Assembly: GCA_964472525.1 (NCBI GenBank)
Contig: CAYYLL010000038.1
Location: forward strand, 1 to 27,789
Direction of reading: 5' to 3'
Origin: SZUA-37 sp964472525
Lineage (GTDB): Bacteria > Pseudomonadota > Gammaproteobacteria > UBA6429 > Thiohalophilaceae
Length of the DNA: 27,789 nt
Made by a program: the position numbers and the translations under genes. Shown here piece by piece: positions 9,312 to 17,247 of the stretch. The notes beneath the pieces were generated by a model, which was given only the letters and a program-made list of their open reading frames with translations, ran no database searches and had not been told where the DNA came from. Each line of letters starts with the position of its first letter. The first letter of the stretch is position 1.

Positions 9312-10118
9312 TTATTTACTAACCAAAATTACCTGGTTTCTCGGTATTTTGAACAATATCGAGTAAAACCAAACAAGATAAGTTACAAAGTTTTTTCCTC
9401 CAGAGATCTTCGTGTACTTGTCTAATCTAATATACGAGGCATTTAATTCATACAGTACTTTATCGATATCACTGTTTGAAATAAAGTTCAGTGATTCAAA
9501 AAATTCTGAATACCTTCCCCTTGCCTTTAGCACTAAACGAGCTAGTGTTTTAGATAATTTTGGTGGGAATGTATATGATTTATAATGTTGTTCTTCCGGA
9601 TAATAATAGTTGGGTGTTTCTAACAAGGCATTGCCACCAGACTTCAGCACTCTATAAATTTCATGTATAGATTTCCTTATATCATCGACATGCTCAAGCA
9701 CTGTAAAACATATAACAACATCAAACATACCATCATCGAATGGTAAGCACTCCAGCTTAGACTGCTTCAGTCTTTCAGCAGGCAATGAATATAATTCTGC
9801 TTTCCTTTGGAGAATTTTAAATGCATCCACATATGGTTCAATCGCATAGGCATTTACTTCGCTAATTGAATTATGTAAATAAAATAATTCCGCTCCCGTA
9901 CCAGCACCCGCCACCAAAACACTCTTCCCTTCAAGGTGCACCTCACATTTCACCAACATATCAATTACTTTTTTTCCGATCACTTCCTCTTCATGTATTC
10001 GTATACTATTATATCGTTCTTCCCAATCATATAACTTAAGCGTATCAAGATAATATGTTTTATAGTATTCACGTAACATCTTACGTATCACTTGTTGTTT
10101 TTCTAAATCCATATTCAT
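9312..10118 (-). CDS. class I SAM-dependent methyltransferase
   Basis: 268 residues. Motif I is VLVAGAGTGAELFYL at about residues 68-82, then YAIEPYV with the acidic ribose-binding residue, KLECLPFDDGMFDVVICFTV and LEHVDDIRKSIHEIYRVLKS, a classic Methyltransf_11 pattern. The ATG overlaps the stop of the upstream methyltransferase gene (ATGA), so the two are translationally coupled. Two methyltransferases in tandem beside an ABC exporter could act on the non-reducing end of a glycan; terminal methylation is known to stop elongation in some O-antigen systems. That role is inference here. Confidence 0.85.
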   Translation of the reverse strand: MNMDLEKQQVIRKMLREYYKTYYLDTLKLYDWEERYNSIRIHEEEVIGKKVIDMLVKCEVHLEGKSVLVAGAGTGAELFYLHNSISEVNAYAIEPYVDAFKILQRKAELYSLPAERLKQSKLECLPFDDGMFDVVICFTVLEHVDDIRKSIHEIYRVLKSGGNALLETPNYYYPEEQHYKSYTFPPKLSKTLARLVLKARGRYSEFFESLNFISNSDIDKVLYELNASYIRLDKYTKISGGKNFVTYLVWFYSILFKIPRNQVILVSK

Positions 10119-10759
10119 ACTTTCTTACAGACAAAAAAATATCCCGTATTTATATAAAAATTATTTCTAAATAATATCTTATCCAGATAAAGAAATAATA
10201 TTCGTGAAAATTTTAGCACTTTTCTTATAGATTTATTTAATACCGTATCTTCTACTTGGTATGAAAAATAACATCTTAACAAATCATATATAACTGCAAT
10301 CATCCCCCCCATTCTATTTTCATGAGCAAGTGAAAATTTATCTCGGATGTAATAACGAAAACAGTTTTCCGTTAATCTATAATAATCATACTTTTTGTCA
10401 CCATGGATCGAATGGAGAAATGGGAAACTGACCAATAGTTCCCCATCTTTTTTTAATATTCTGTATAATTCACCAAACAATACTTCCAAATTTGGTATAT
10501 ATTCAAGAGTCTCGATTAGCAAAACGCAATCTACACTCTCTGATTTAACTGAAATTTCGGGCAAGTCACATAAAATATCTGGTTTAGTAGATACATCATT
10601 ATTCAGATATAACCAAGTTAATTTTTTTGATGATTTAGGTCTATATTCACCTCTCTTATTATCCTTCTTTCCGCCAAGATCCAAAATAAGCCCATTTCCT
10701 TGTTTTACATTATCTTCCAGCAACTTATCTAAGTAATATCTTCTAATTGATATATCCAT
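10115..10759 (-). CDS. divergent class I methyltransferase domain protein
   Basis: 214 residues from the ATG at 10759. I prefer this to a TTG at 10783 because AGAGA lies upstream at suitable spacing and the ATG falls one base after the deacetylase stop. The fold resembles Methyltransf_11: GLILDLGGKKDN in place of a canonical glycine-rich motif I, ILCDLPEISVKSESVDCVLL, then IETLEYIPNLEVLFGELYRI and LKKDGELLVSFPFLH. The motif I glycine pattern is degenerate, so SAM binding is less certain than for its neighbours. The C-terminus holds a basic amphipathic region. It is coupled to the next methyltransferase gene by an ATGA overlap. Confidence 0.75.
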   Translation of the reverse strand: MDISIRRYYLDKLLEDNVKQGNGLILDLGGKKDNKRGEYRPKSSKKLTWLYLNNDVSTKPDILCDLPEISVKSESVDCVLLIETLEYIPNLEVLFGELYRILKKDGELLVSFPFLHSIHGDKKYDYYRLTENCFRYYIRDKFSLAHENRMGGMIAVIYDLLRCYFSYQVEDTVLNKSIRKVLKFSRILFLYLDKILFRNNFYINTGYFFVCKKV

Positions 10760-10760
10760 G

Positions 10761-11504
10761 CTATAAATCTCTGACAAAAACAAATTGGTGGTTTTTATAC
10801 TTTTCTAGAAGAGAATTAAGCCAAGCAACACCAAATTCCACAATCTCTCTATCATGAAATGCTAGTACATTTGTGTTCCCCACAACTCGCAATGAGTCAT
10901 ATTGAAGGTCATCCGTATTACAGTTAATTAATCTAATTCCTTGCTCTTTAGCAGCAAAAATCGTCTTTTCCGAATAGACATTACCTGGGGGGATTAGTGT
11001 GGTAATTTTTCCACCAAAGTACGATTGGAGTATTTCCTGTGACTTACGTACATGTCTTGTGTGAGTATCCTGATCTAACCAATCCCAAAATTCTCGATGA
11101 TAAGTTCTATTTGAACAAAATAATCGAGGCAAGAACAAATTATTCTTTAATACACAATGAGTTAATCCATGATTAGCTATTTCAATAAACCCTTTATCGT
11201 GACCATATTTTAATAGCCTCGCCTCTTCTGGATATTTTTTTGGAAACGACGTCAATGTACCATCATATTCAACCCAACAAGCAGTTATACCTACAGTAAG
11301 TTTAGCCTTATATTTATCCAAGAGATCAAAAACTTTTATCCACTCTTGTTCGGTCATTTCTCGATATACACCCCATGCTTTTAGCCACTTTAAGCGTTTT
11401 AGAAAAAGGAAGTTTCCCATACCAAATAATTTTTTTGAATATATTTCATATTGCTTACTGCTTGCACCAACATCATCCATTCTTAATGCGATTTTATTTT
11501 TCAT
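10761..11504 (-). CDS. NodB-type polysaccharide deacetylase family protein
   Basis: 247 residues, predicted metal-dependent N- or O-deacetylase of the CE4/NodB superfamily. Visible elements are the paired aspartates of motif 1 (RMDDVG, D10-D11), the metal-ligand motif 2 as NHGLTH (H112, H116), an LIPPGN motif 3-like segment near residue 165, and AFHDRE near the C-terminus as a plausible motif 5 His. It has no signal peptide, so it probably acts in the cytoplasm on a nucleotide- or lipid-linked sugar rather than on a finished polymer. Motifs 1-2 are well kept; the remainder is divergent. The following methyltransferase gene begins one base after its stop. Confidence 0.75.
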   Translation of the reverse strand: MKNKIALRMDDVGASSKQYEIYSKKLFGMGNFLFLKRLKWLKAWGVYREMTEQEWIKVFDLLDKYKAKLTVGITACWVEYDGTLTSFPKKYPEEARLLKYGHDKGFIEIANHGLTHCVLKNNLFLPRLFCSNRTYHREFWDWLDQDTHTRHVRKSQEILQSYFGGKITTLIPPGNVYSEKTIFAAKEQGIRLINCNTDDLQYDSLRVVGNTNVLAFHDREIVEFGVAWLNSLLEKYKNHQFVFVRDL

Positions 11505-11568
11505 GCTTTAGTGTTATAACCACAATTTCAGAAATCAGGATAATTTATTTTATTCTTAATTATACTTT

Positions 11569-12198
11569 TCATTTGCGTCTGTTTTTTTTTGCATATTTTG
11601 TTGTCGCTGACTTCTCATGCTTTACGTAGTTATATAGTGGTACCGGCAAATGATATATTTTCCCCTTATCTAACCTATCAAACAAATCAACGTCTTCGAA
11701 TATTTCTTTGTCAGGGTTATATGAACCTATTACTTCCAGGTATGAAGTCCTGAACATGACCCCGCAGGCTATTGCATTTTTATCAAACGACTCAACAGAT
11801 ATTATTTGCTCATCATTACTAGTAACAAAATAGTCACATGTAACCGCAGCATATTCAGGTTTGAATTTTAAATAATTATACAACATGTACAAAAAAGCCG
11901 GCTGCACATAATCGTCCGAGTCCACTCGAACAAAATATTTTCCATATGAGTTTAGTACACCAAGTCTAGATGCGGCACCAATCCCAAGATTCTCCGTGTT
12001 TGTAATAAGACGTATATCCTCATTCACCCTAAATGATTCCAACGCCTCAAGTGAGTCATCTGTGCTTGCATCATCAATTACTATAATTTCATATAATGAC
12101 CTATTTATGTCCTGGTGAAGCAATGAACGTATACATCTTCTAATCATATTCCCATAATTATGATTTGTTACTACAACTGATATCGCAACGTTATCCAT
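11569..12198 (-). CDS. GT2-family glycosyltransferase
   Basis: Inverting GT-A glycosyltransferase, 209 residues from the ATG at 12198. An upstream in-frame ATG exists at 12219, but AGGAAG stands 6 nt before the 12198 ATG, a strong ribosome-binding site that decides the start. Motifs: AISVVVTNHNYGNMIRRCIR at about 5-24, EIIVIDDASTDDS with the nucleotide-binding Asp (residues 37-49), and the metal-binding D-S-D in FVRVDSDDYVQPAFLYML (D93/D95). A segment FEDVDLFDRLDKG matches the later acidic catalytic region. It is shorter than typical GT2 enzymes (often 250-330) and ends in a lysine/arginine-rich tail that may bind membrane lipids. Confidence 0.88.
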   Translation of the reverse strand: MDNVAISVVVTNHNYGNMIRRCIRSLLHQDINRSLYEIIVIDDASTDDSLEALESFRVNEDIRLITNTENLGIGAASRLGVLNSYGKYFVRVDSDDYVQPAFLYMLYNYLKFKPEYAAVTCDYFVTSNDEQIISVESFDKNAIACGVMFRTSYLEVIGSYNPDKEIFEDVDLFDRLDKGKIYHLPVPLYNYVKHEKSATTKYAKKNRRK

Positions 12199-12232
12199 TT
12201 CACTTCCTGCTTGTAACATGTAATTTTACTAA

Positions 12233-12901
12233 TTATATATTAACCATCTTATTTTTTTGACTTATCCATAGTGCCTCCACCATTGTAAAATCTTCTTCAG
12301 TGTCTATATCTGATAATTCGTATTTATTCTCTAACTCTGCCAAACGAACCTCACCCCAATCCCAATACCTTTCATTTTCGAAGAAATAGTCTTTATTAAA
12401 AAAATATAGTGCATGAGCAAATGAATATATTTTTTTAACAGTTTTCGTATTAATTGTTTTCATACCAAGATCAAAATTTACTGGCGTAAAATCATCATCA
12501 AGATAATGATTTTTCTCTGGAGTTATAGCAAATGCAGGCCTGTAATTATTCGCAATACATTCTTGAAGAAATTTTTCTATGGTTTCAAGTTTCAGCAAAG
12601 GAAGGCAAGGATTTACAGCAAGCAAATACTCGCTTTTCACTTCCTTTAAAAAGGATAAAATTTCCACAATAGGCTCATCTATAAATGCTGACTTTTTTGT
12701 TCTTTGCACATATTTTATTTTGTGCTTGCTAGCTTTACGCCTAAATTCTTCTTCGTACCCTGAAAAAAATGTAGGGTATTTTGAGTTTTTCAGCTTCCCC
12801 ATAATAATGTCAGTTAACGTCGCACCTCCAAATTCTCTAAGCATCTTATTAGGGCAACGCTCACTTTGCATCCTTCCATAGGAAAAAATTGTTACATTCA
12901 T
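12233..12901 (-). CDS. divergent CTP_transf_3 cytidylyltransferase (SpsF/NeuA-like)
   Basis: 222 residues. The N-terminal signature GRMQSERCPNKMLREFGG (about 9-26) matches the R-M-x-S-x-R-x-P-x-K-x-L pattern of SpsF/NeuA-type cytidylyltransferases. The C-terminus reads YELSDIDTEEDFTMVEAL, typical of CMP-nonulosonate synthetases. LAVNPCLPLLKLETIEKFLQ corresponds to the region of NeuA that carries N-P-x-x-P. It is clearly distinct from the canonical PseF at 21238. It may activate a second acidic sugar or be a non-catalytic relative that senses the CMP-sugar. Product unknown. It is flanked by the GT2 gene and the DUF115-like gene. Confidence 0.72.
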   Translation of the reverse strand: MNVTIFSYGRMQSERCPNKMLREFGGATLTDIIMGKLKNSKYPTFFSGYEEEFRRKASKHKIKYVQRTKKSAFIDEPIVEILSFLKEVKSEYLLAVNPCLPLLKLETIEKFLQECIANNYRPAFAITPEKNHYLDDDFTPVNFDLGMKTINTKTVKKIYSFAHALYFFNKDYFFENERYWDWGEVRLAELENKYELSDIDTEEDFTMVEALWISQKNKMVNI

Positions 12902-12940
12902 AATCGTCTCTTTAATGTTTTGTCAATTATTTCGACATCA

Positions 12941-13888
12941 CTATAACTTATCATAGGTGCAAGCATTCTCATTTTTTATTTGTGCCACGTACTTATCCTT
13001 TTCATACACCCTCGTTATTATCATATTTGATTCATTCATAATAATACTGATATCTCTAAACTCACTGTTGGGTCTATAGTAAAATGGGAAATTTCTCTTG
13101 AAGCATGCATTAAATGCCTTACTAGTCTTATTGAAATACATCCAATAATGAAACATCGACTTAAATATTCTTTTAGCAGAATACTCCATTGTCCCCATCA
13201 TGGTCATATCCATCCCTAGCAGAAACACTTGCCTAAACCCCATAAAGTTTAGCAATGGGTATAGCGTTATTGCCGCAGAATTCATTGACTGCATACCATT
13301 TAGATAAATGCCATCTTCTGATTTGTCAACTTTATAATACTTATCAATAGTAAAATCATAAGGTTCATCTTTTAAATGAAAATAATGCAAATCATTTTGA
13401 TATTTAAAATTTGGGAAATGTTCACGCAATAAAGACTCATTTGTAATTATTGCAGCATTAGGAATTTCCCCCAAAAGATCATAAGGCGAATCCTTTAAAA
13501 AAACACCTTCTTTCCATCTAAATCGTTTATGTATCCCCTTATGTGGCCTCCAGTTCTCAAAATAACTAGTGAAATTCTCGCGCATATCATCCACAACATA
13601 TAAAAACTCTTCTCTTATATATTTCCTGATGCTCACTTTTGCCAAAAACGAACGAAAAATAAAGTTTTGAAGAGCATTATCTTTTATCTTCTCTGGATAA
13701 GGTGCGAAATAATAGTCAGGCATTATTTCTAAATTTAAGAACTCGGGCGTCAATGCCTTCGCCTCAAGAAAAACCGTATACCCTCTATCGACCACCCTCT
13801 TCAACATTTCACTATTATGTACAAGTGAAGGACCACCCATGATCACTAGCGCCTTTTTGTCAACGTGTGCTTTTTCCAGACTTTTCAT
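12941..13888 (-). CDS. DUF115 / GT42-like protein, candidate sialyl/pseudaminyl transferase
   Basis: 315 residues. The opening KKALVIMGGPSLVHNSEMLK (about 11-30) resembles the nucleotide-binding G-x-GPSL loop shared by DUF115 (Maf motility factors, MptE-like) and GT42 sialyltransferases such as CstII. A second match is YLNGMQSMNSAAITL followed by GFRQVFLLGMDMTMMG (about 217-232), the position of the G-x-D motif in both groups. Maf and GT42 proteins use CMP-nonulosonates, so with Pse genes upstream this is a reasonable candidate for the enzyme that transfers Pse. That role is inferred. The middle (about 70-190) is rich in aromatic and basic residues and is not recognised. Confidence 0.55.
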   Translation of the reverse strand: MKSLEKAHVDKKALVIMGGPSLVHNSEMLKRVVDRGYTVFLEAKALTPEFLNLEIMPDYYFAPYPEKIKDNALQNFIFRSFLAKVSIRKYIREEFLYVVDDMRENFTSYFENWRPHKGIHKRFRWKEGVFLKDSPYDLLGEIPNAAIITNESLLREHFPNFKYQNDLHYFHLKDEPYDFTIDKYYKVDKSEDGIYLNGMQSMNSAAITLYPLLNFMGFRQVFLLGMDMTMMGTMEYSAKRIFKSMFHYWMYFNKTSKAFNACFKRNFPFYYRPNSEFRDISIIMNESNMIITRVYEKDKYVAQIKNENACTYDKL

Positions 13889-13951
13889 CAGAAATCTCTT
13901 TGCTTCACTCTATCCAACCAACACTAAATCTCGATACTACGTACATATGTG

Positions 13952-15280
13952 TTAATCTTTATCATCTTTTGTCTTCTCATTTTGCAGAAAATCAACACAT
14001 CTCTTACTTGAAGAATAATCAGAGAACCCAGAATATTTATTAACATAATCTATCCAACTTTTTTTATCGATCGTTAATTTTCTCAAATTTGTTTTTGGTA
14101 ACTGAGTTTTCACCTTCTCAAGTTCCCACGATTCACAGACGCCACTATAATTAAAAATTGATTTGTTTTTATCAGAAAACCAGAATTTACTCCTTTCACC
14201 AGAAAAAAAATCCCCTGGCAAGGATGCATTTAGATGAAAAACCTTTGCGAAAACCGAAGATAAGACCGATAAACTATAATAAGAAAAACAAATCCTGGAT
14301 ACTGTTAACAGTTCTTTTAGAATAGGCGGATCTTGCTGGGATTCATCATCCCATACCACCAGATCTGCATTCGAAATTACGTACTTAGACACAGGAAATT
14401 TTTTTCTTGGCTTAACTATAAGATAAAGATTCTCTTTCTCACAAAACTGCTTTATGGCTTTGAAAATATTTTCTTCTTTAATGCCTTTTAATAGAAGGTT
14501 GCGTGTACTTTTAGTAGTTATCACTTGCAAGAAGCTAATAACTCTATTTATCAACTGTTTAAAAAACAATCTCGGCGTGACATTATCGCTCGATGTGTAC
14601 TGCACATTTAGAAAGCTTGTAAACAATTTCTCGAATGGATTCTTATTGTTTCTCAAAGCACATGGGAATGGCAAATATAAAAACACTTCTTTATCTAATG
14701 GTAGTTTATATTTTTCTTTAATTACCTCTTTACTTATAGATTTAAAAGCATCAAATTCCGGATGCCCTATTGAAGTGCTTTCTAAATTCTCTTTTAGTAA
14801 AAAATTTTTCGGATAATATTCCTCCAAATATTTAATACCCTGCTTCCACCAATAATCACTATAAGTTAGAAAATATAACTTTCCATTACTAAGGAGATTA
14901 CTGGATGCATGTTTCTCTGCTATTTCAAAATAACTATCAGGACCAGTAAATATAGTTATCCATCTATTTGTATATTTTTCAAGATTATTTTCTGCTATAT
15001 AATATGATGGGAAATGCAGAGAAAAAACGAAAAAAGTGCTATTACGATCCAATAGGCACTTTTCTATATCTGCACTTTTTATATATCTAATTTCCTTATC
15101 CAAACATTTTTCTGGTATTTTGTCTTTTGATGGATATAAATATGATTTCTCGCCTTTTTGAATAATATCATCTTCAATAATCCATATTTCTACATTAATA
15201 CTCCTATTTTTTGTTTCCTCAATAAGATACAAAAAAAATCTAAAATAATTAATTCTACCAACAAGAAAAATTGTTTTCAT
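13952..15280 (-). CDS. unrecognised protein, possible GT-B-type glycan enzyme
   Basis: 442 residues; I do not recognise the family with confidence. The N-terminus MKTIFLVGRINYFRFFLYLI suggests a first Rossmann strand and helix. A central part, IGHPEFDAFKSISKEVIKEK followed by LPLDKEVFLYLPFPCA, resembles the inter-domain segment of GT-B proteins (CDP-glycerol transferase or capsule-type), where P-x-x-D precedes the second domain. Towards the end come NLYLIVKPRKKFP, ADLVVWDDESQ and LLTVSRICFSYYSLSVLSSV, which fit a nucleotide-binding half. No signal peptide. The gene is packed between two other glycan genes with gaps of 63 and 40 bp, so it is almost certainly part of the same operon. Its reaction is unknown. 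Confidence 0.6.
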   Translation of the reverse strand: MKTIFLVGRINYFRFFLYLIEETKNRSINVEIWIIEDDIIQKGEKSYLYPSKDKIPEKCLDKEIRYIKSADIEKCLLDRNSTFFVFSLHFPSYYIAENNLEKYTNRWITIFTGPDSYFEIAEKHASSNLLSNGKLYFLTYSDYWWKQGIKYLEEYYPKNFLLKENLESTSIGHPEFDAFKSISKEVIKEKYKLPLDKEVFLYLPFPCALRNNKNPFEKLFTSFLNVQYTSSDNVTPRLFFKQLINRVISFLQVITTKSTRNLLLKGIKEENIFKAIKQFCEKENLYLIVKPRKKFPVSKYVISNADLVVWDDESQQDPPILKELLTVSRICFSYYSLSVLSSVFAKVFHLNASLPGDFFSGERSKFWFSDKNKSIFNYSGVCESWELEKVKTQLPKTNLRKLTIDKKSWIDYVNKYSGFSDYSSSKRCVDFLQNEKTKDDKD

Positions 15281-15320
15281 TTAACTAACAATCAAAATAT
15301 ATGTTATGGATATAGATTCT

Positions 15321-16523
15321 TCATTTAAAATACATATCAGATAATTTGTTGCGAATATAATTGTAACGTTTATCATATTTATTTATTTTTATTTTCTCAT
15401 CTAAACAGCTCACTTCAATCATGCCTTTGTAATACGAATTTATATACTTCGTCATTCCATATGCATCATCTTCTCTTTTATAGCTAATAAAATTCTTTCT
15501 AACTCTATGAATACCATCAAAAAAATATTTATTGAACCCAAGCCAGCTTGGCATCATTCCCCAGATAATTTCCAGCGCAGTGCCTGAATAAGGAAGATCC
15601 AGAACATCCCATATTTTATGTTCATCCAGCTTATGTACTAACTTTTCAATAATACGGTAACTAAGAAAGTGTTGCGCTGAACATCCAAACCACTCTATTT
15701 CATTTTCTGCATGGTAGTTTACGCCATTAATATTGACCATTTCCCCCACAATTTCACTGCGTTTCCTTCTCAAAGTGTTAACATATATGCTCTCATCTAA
15801 TAATGGGAATGTATTCTCATGTTTTAAACTTCTAAGTGATTGATATAATTTAGTAACAAATGAGTCTATTTTATCTGGAACGTGATCTTGTGTTTCCAAC
15901 TGAAAATTATTTGGGTAAGCACTATATAAAAGTTTAAATTCTTTATCACGAGAGAATATTTCAAACGTTTCCCGTATTTTCTCATCATGAAAATTATCCA
16001 ATAATGTTGCGCGCTTTGAATTTTTACTATAATTCTCAAATATATTTTTTGGTATACGTCTTTTTTCATGACCGGCTGAAACAAAATCAATATCGGAAGA
16101 TTTTGATATATTAACTAATGAAGACAACACAGAAGGACTTGTCAACAACGTTCCTTCTTGTAAAAAGAGGCAATGATCGTAACTTTTCCATAAACCCGAC
16201 TTTAAAAATTTATACCATGCACCAGAATCCAAAGCATGGTCATTCTCCACTTCTATATAGTATTTTCCCGACTTAGTAAAACCATTCGCAACATCGATCA
16301 CCTGCTCATCCCACGGACTCAACTGAGGATTAATTCCATATTTCTCAGCTAGCAAGTAGTACTCTTTATATTCTTCCTTATCTACAGATTCTCCATTACC
16401 TTTTATTTTAATAAAAAAGCAGTCGAAATCACAGTAATCTTGAAGAGCTATCGTTATTAACGTAGACATCAGCAACCAGGGCTTGTGATGAATGCAAAAA
16501 ACAATTGCTAACTTTGGCTTCAT
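15321..16523 (-). CDS. unrecognised protein with GT-A-like N-terminus
   Basis: 400 residues; family not recognised. KPKLAIVFCIHHKPWLLMST and TLITIALQDYCDFDCFFIKI look like the first beta-alpha unit of a GT-A (GT2-like) fold. YYIEVENDHALDSGAWYKFL and HCLFLQEGTLLTSPSVLSSL resemble the region that carries the metal-binding acidic pair, but a canonical D-x-D is not obvious (E-N-D or Q-E-G instead). The C-terminal 200 residues (including NGVNYHAENEIEWFGCSAQH and a Tyr/Lys-rich end) match nothing I know. It directly follows the Pse block and the LmbE-like gene, making it a plausible transferase for the modified sugar, but that is speculation from position. Confidence 0.55.
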   Translation of the reverse strand: MKPKLAIVFCIHHKPWLLMSTLITIALQDYCDFDCFFIKIKGNGESVDKEEYKEYYLLAEKYGINPQLSPWDEQVIDVANGFTKSGKYYIEVENDHALDSGAWYKFLKSGLWKSYDHCLFLQEGTLLTSPSVLSSLVNISKSSDIDFVSAGHEKRRIPKNIFENYSKNSKRATLLDNFHDEKIRETFEIFSRDKEFKLLYSAYPNNFQLETQDHVPDKIDSFVTKLYQSLRSLKHENTFPLLDESIYVNTLRRKRSEIVGEMVNINGVNYHAENEIEWFGCSAQHFLSYRIIEKLVHKLDEHKIWDVLDLPYSGTALEIIWGMMPSWLGFNKYFFDGIHRVRKNFISYKREDDAYGMTKYINSYYKGMIEVSCLDEKIKINKYDKRYNYIRNKLSDMYFK

Positions 16524-16566
16524 GTTTTATGAAATGAAATATTTAATCTTACTATATAATAAAAAA

Positions 16567-17247
16567 CTAATTTTTTACTTGTCTTTCGACAACGAATGAT
16601 TCAGCATATTCGAAACCAACAGCAATACCACGTACACGCGTCAAAGCAATCACTCCTTCCAAAGATCTTGGGTGAGGGTAATCTTTTAACTCATAATGAT
16701 ATTCCTCAAGCGCTCGTTTTTTTTTAGCTAAATATTTCGTTATATCGATAAAATAATTAGGGGAAAAAGGCTCCCCAATTGATTTGGTTGCCCATTCTGT
16801 GCTTGAGTTAACCTCGAAAGAATAAATCGCTTGTACCGTTGTTCCAGGCTGTGGCCTTGCTGCGGTTATAACTGCTTGATGACAGATCCGGTGATCAATA
16901 TTCAAATCACCCCCATGATGGGTATAAATAATATTAGCTTGCACTTCTGTGATTTTTTTTTCCACCCGCTTAACAATATCCAGCAATGGAATGGTGTCAA
17001 GCATATTATCGGGCATCCCTAAGAAGAAGGGTTCATATGCACCAAGTTTTTCACACGCTCTCCGAGCACTATCGTAACGCTTTTCAATAATTTTTCCATT
17101 TTCTGATGAAGGCATACGTGAGGATTCACCATCAGCCAAAAAAAGAACAAATACATCATCCCCATTATCTGAATGTTTAGCCATTGTTCCGCCGCACCCC
17201 AGAATCTCATCGTCTGGGTGCGCAGCTATTACTAATATATTACTCAC
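16567..17247 (-). CDS. LmbE/PIG-L family N-deacetylase
   Basis: Predicted zinc-dependent de-N-acetylase, 226 residues. The frame is open upstream, but I place the start at the GTG at 17247, which overlaps the last 8 bases of pseI and directly precedes the first beta strand (SNILVIAAHPDDE). HPDDE (residues 10-14) and HHGGDLNIDHRICHQAV (110-126) supply the metal ligands of the family. Other members remove acetyl from GlcNAc in GPI precursors, mycothiol and bacillithiol precursors or antibiotics. Its overlap with pseI points to a nonulosonate or its precursor as substrate, perhaps freeing an amine for another acyl group; this is inference. Proteins of this family recur in Pse and Leg clusters. 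Confidence 0.85.
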   Translation of the reverse strand: MSNILVIAAHPDDEILGCGGTMAKHSDNGDDVFVLFLADGESSRMPSSENGKIIEKRYDSARRACEKLGAYEPFFLGMPDNMLDTIPLLDIVKRVEKKITEVQANIIYTHHGGDLNIDHRICHQAVITAARPQPGTTVQAIYSFEVNSSTEWATKSIGEPFSPNYFIDITKYLAKKKRALEEYHYELKDYPHPRSLEGVIALTRVRGIAVGFEYAESFVVERQVKN

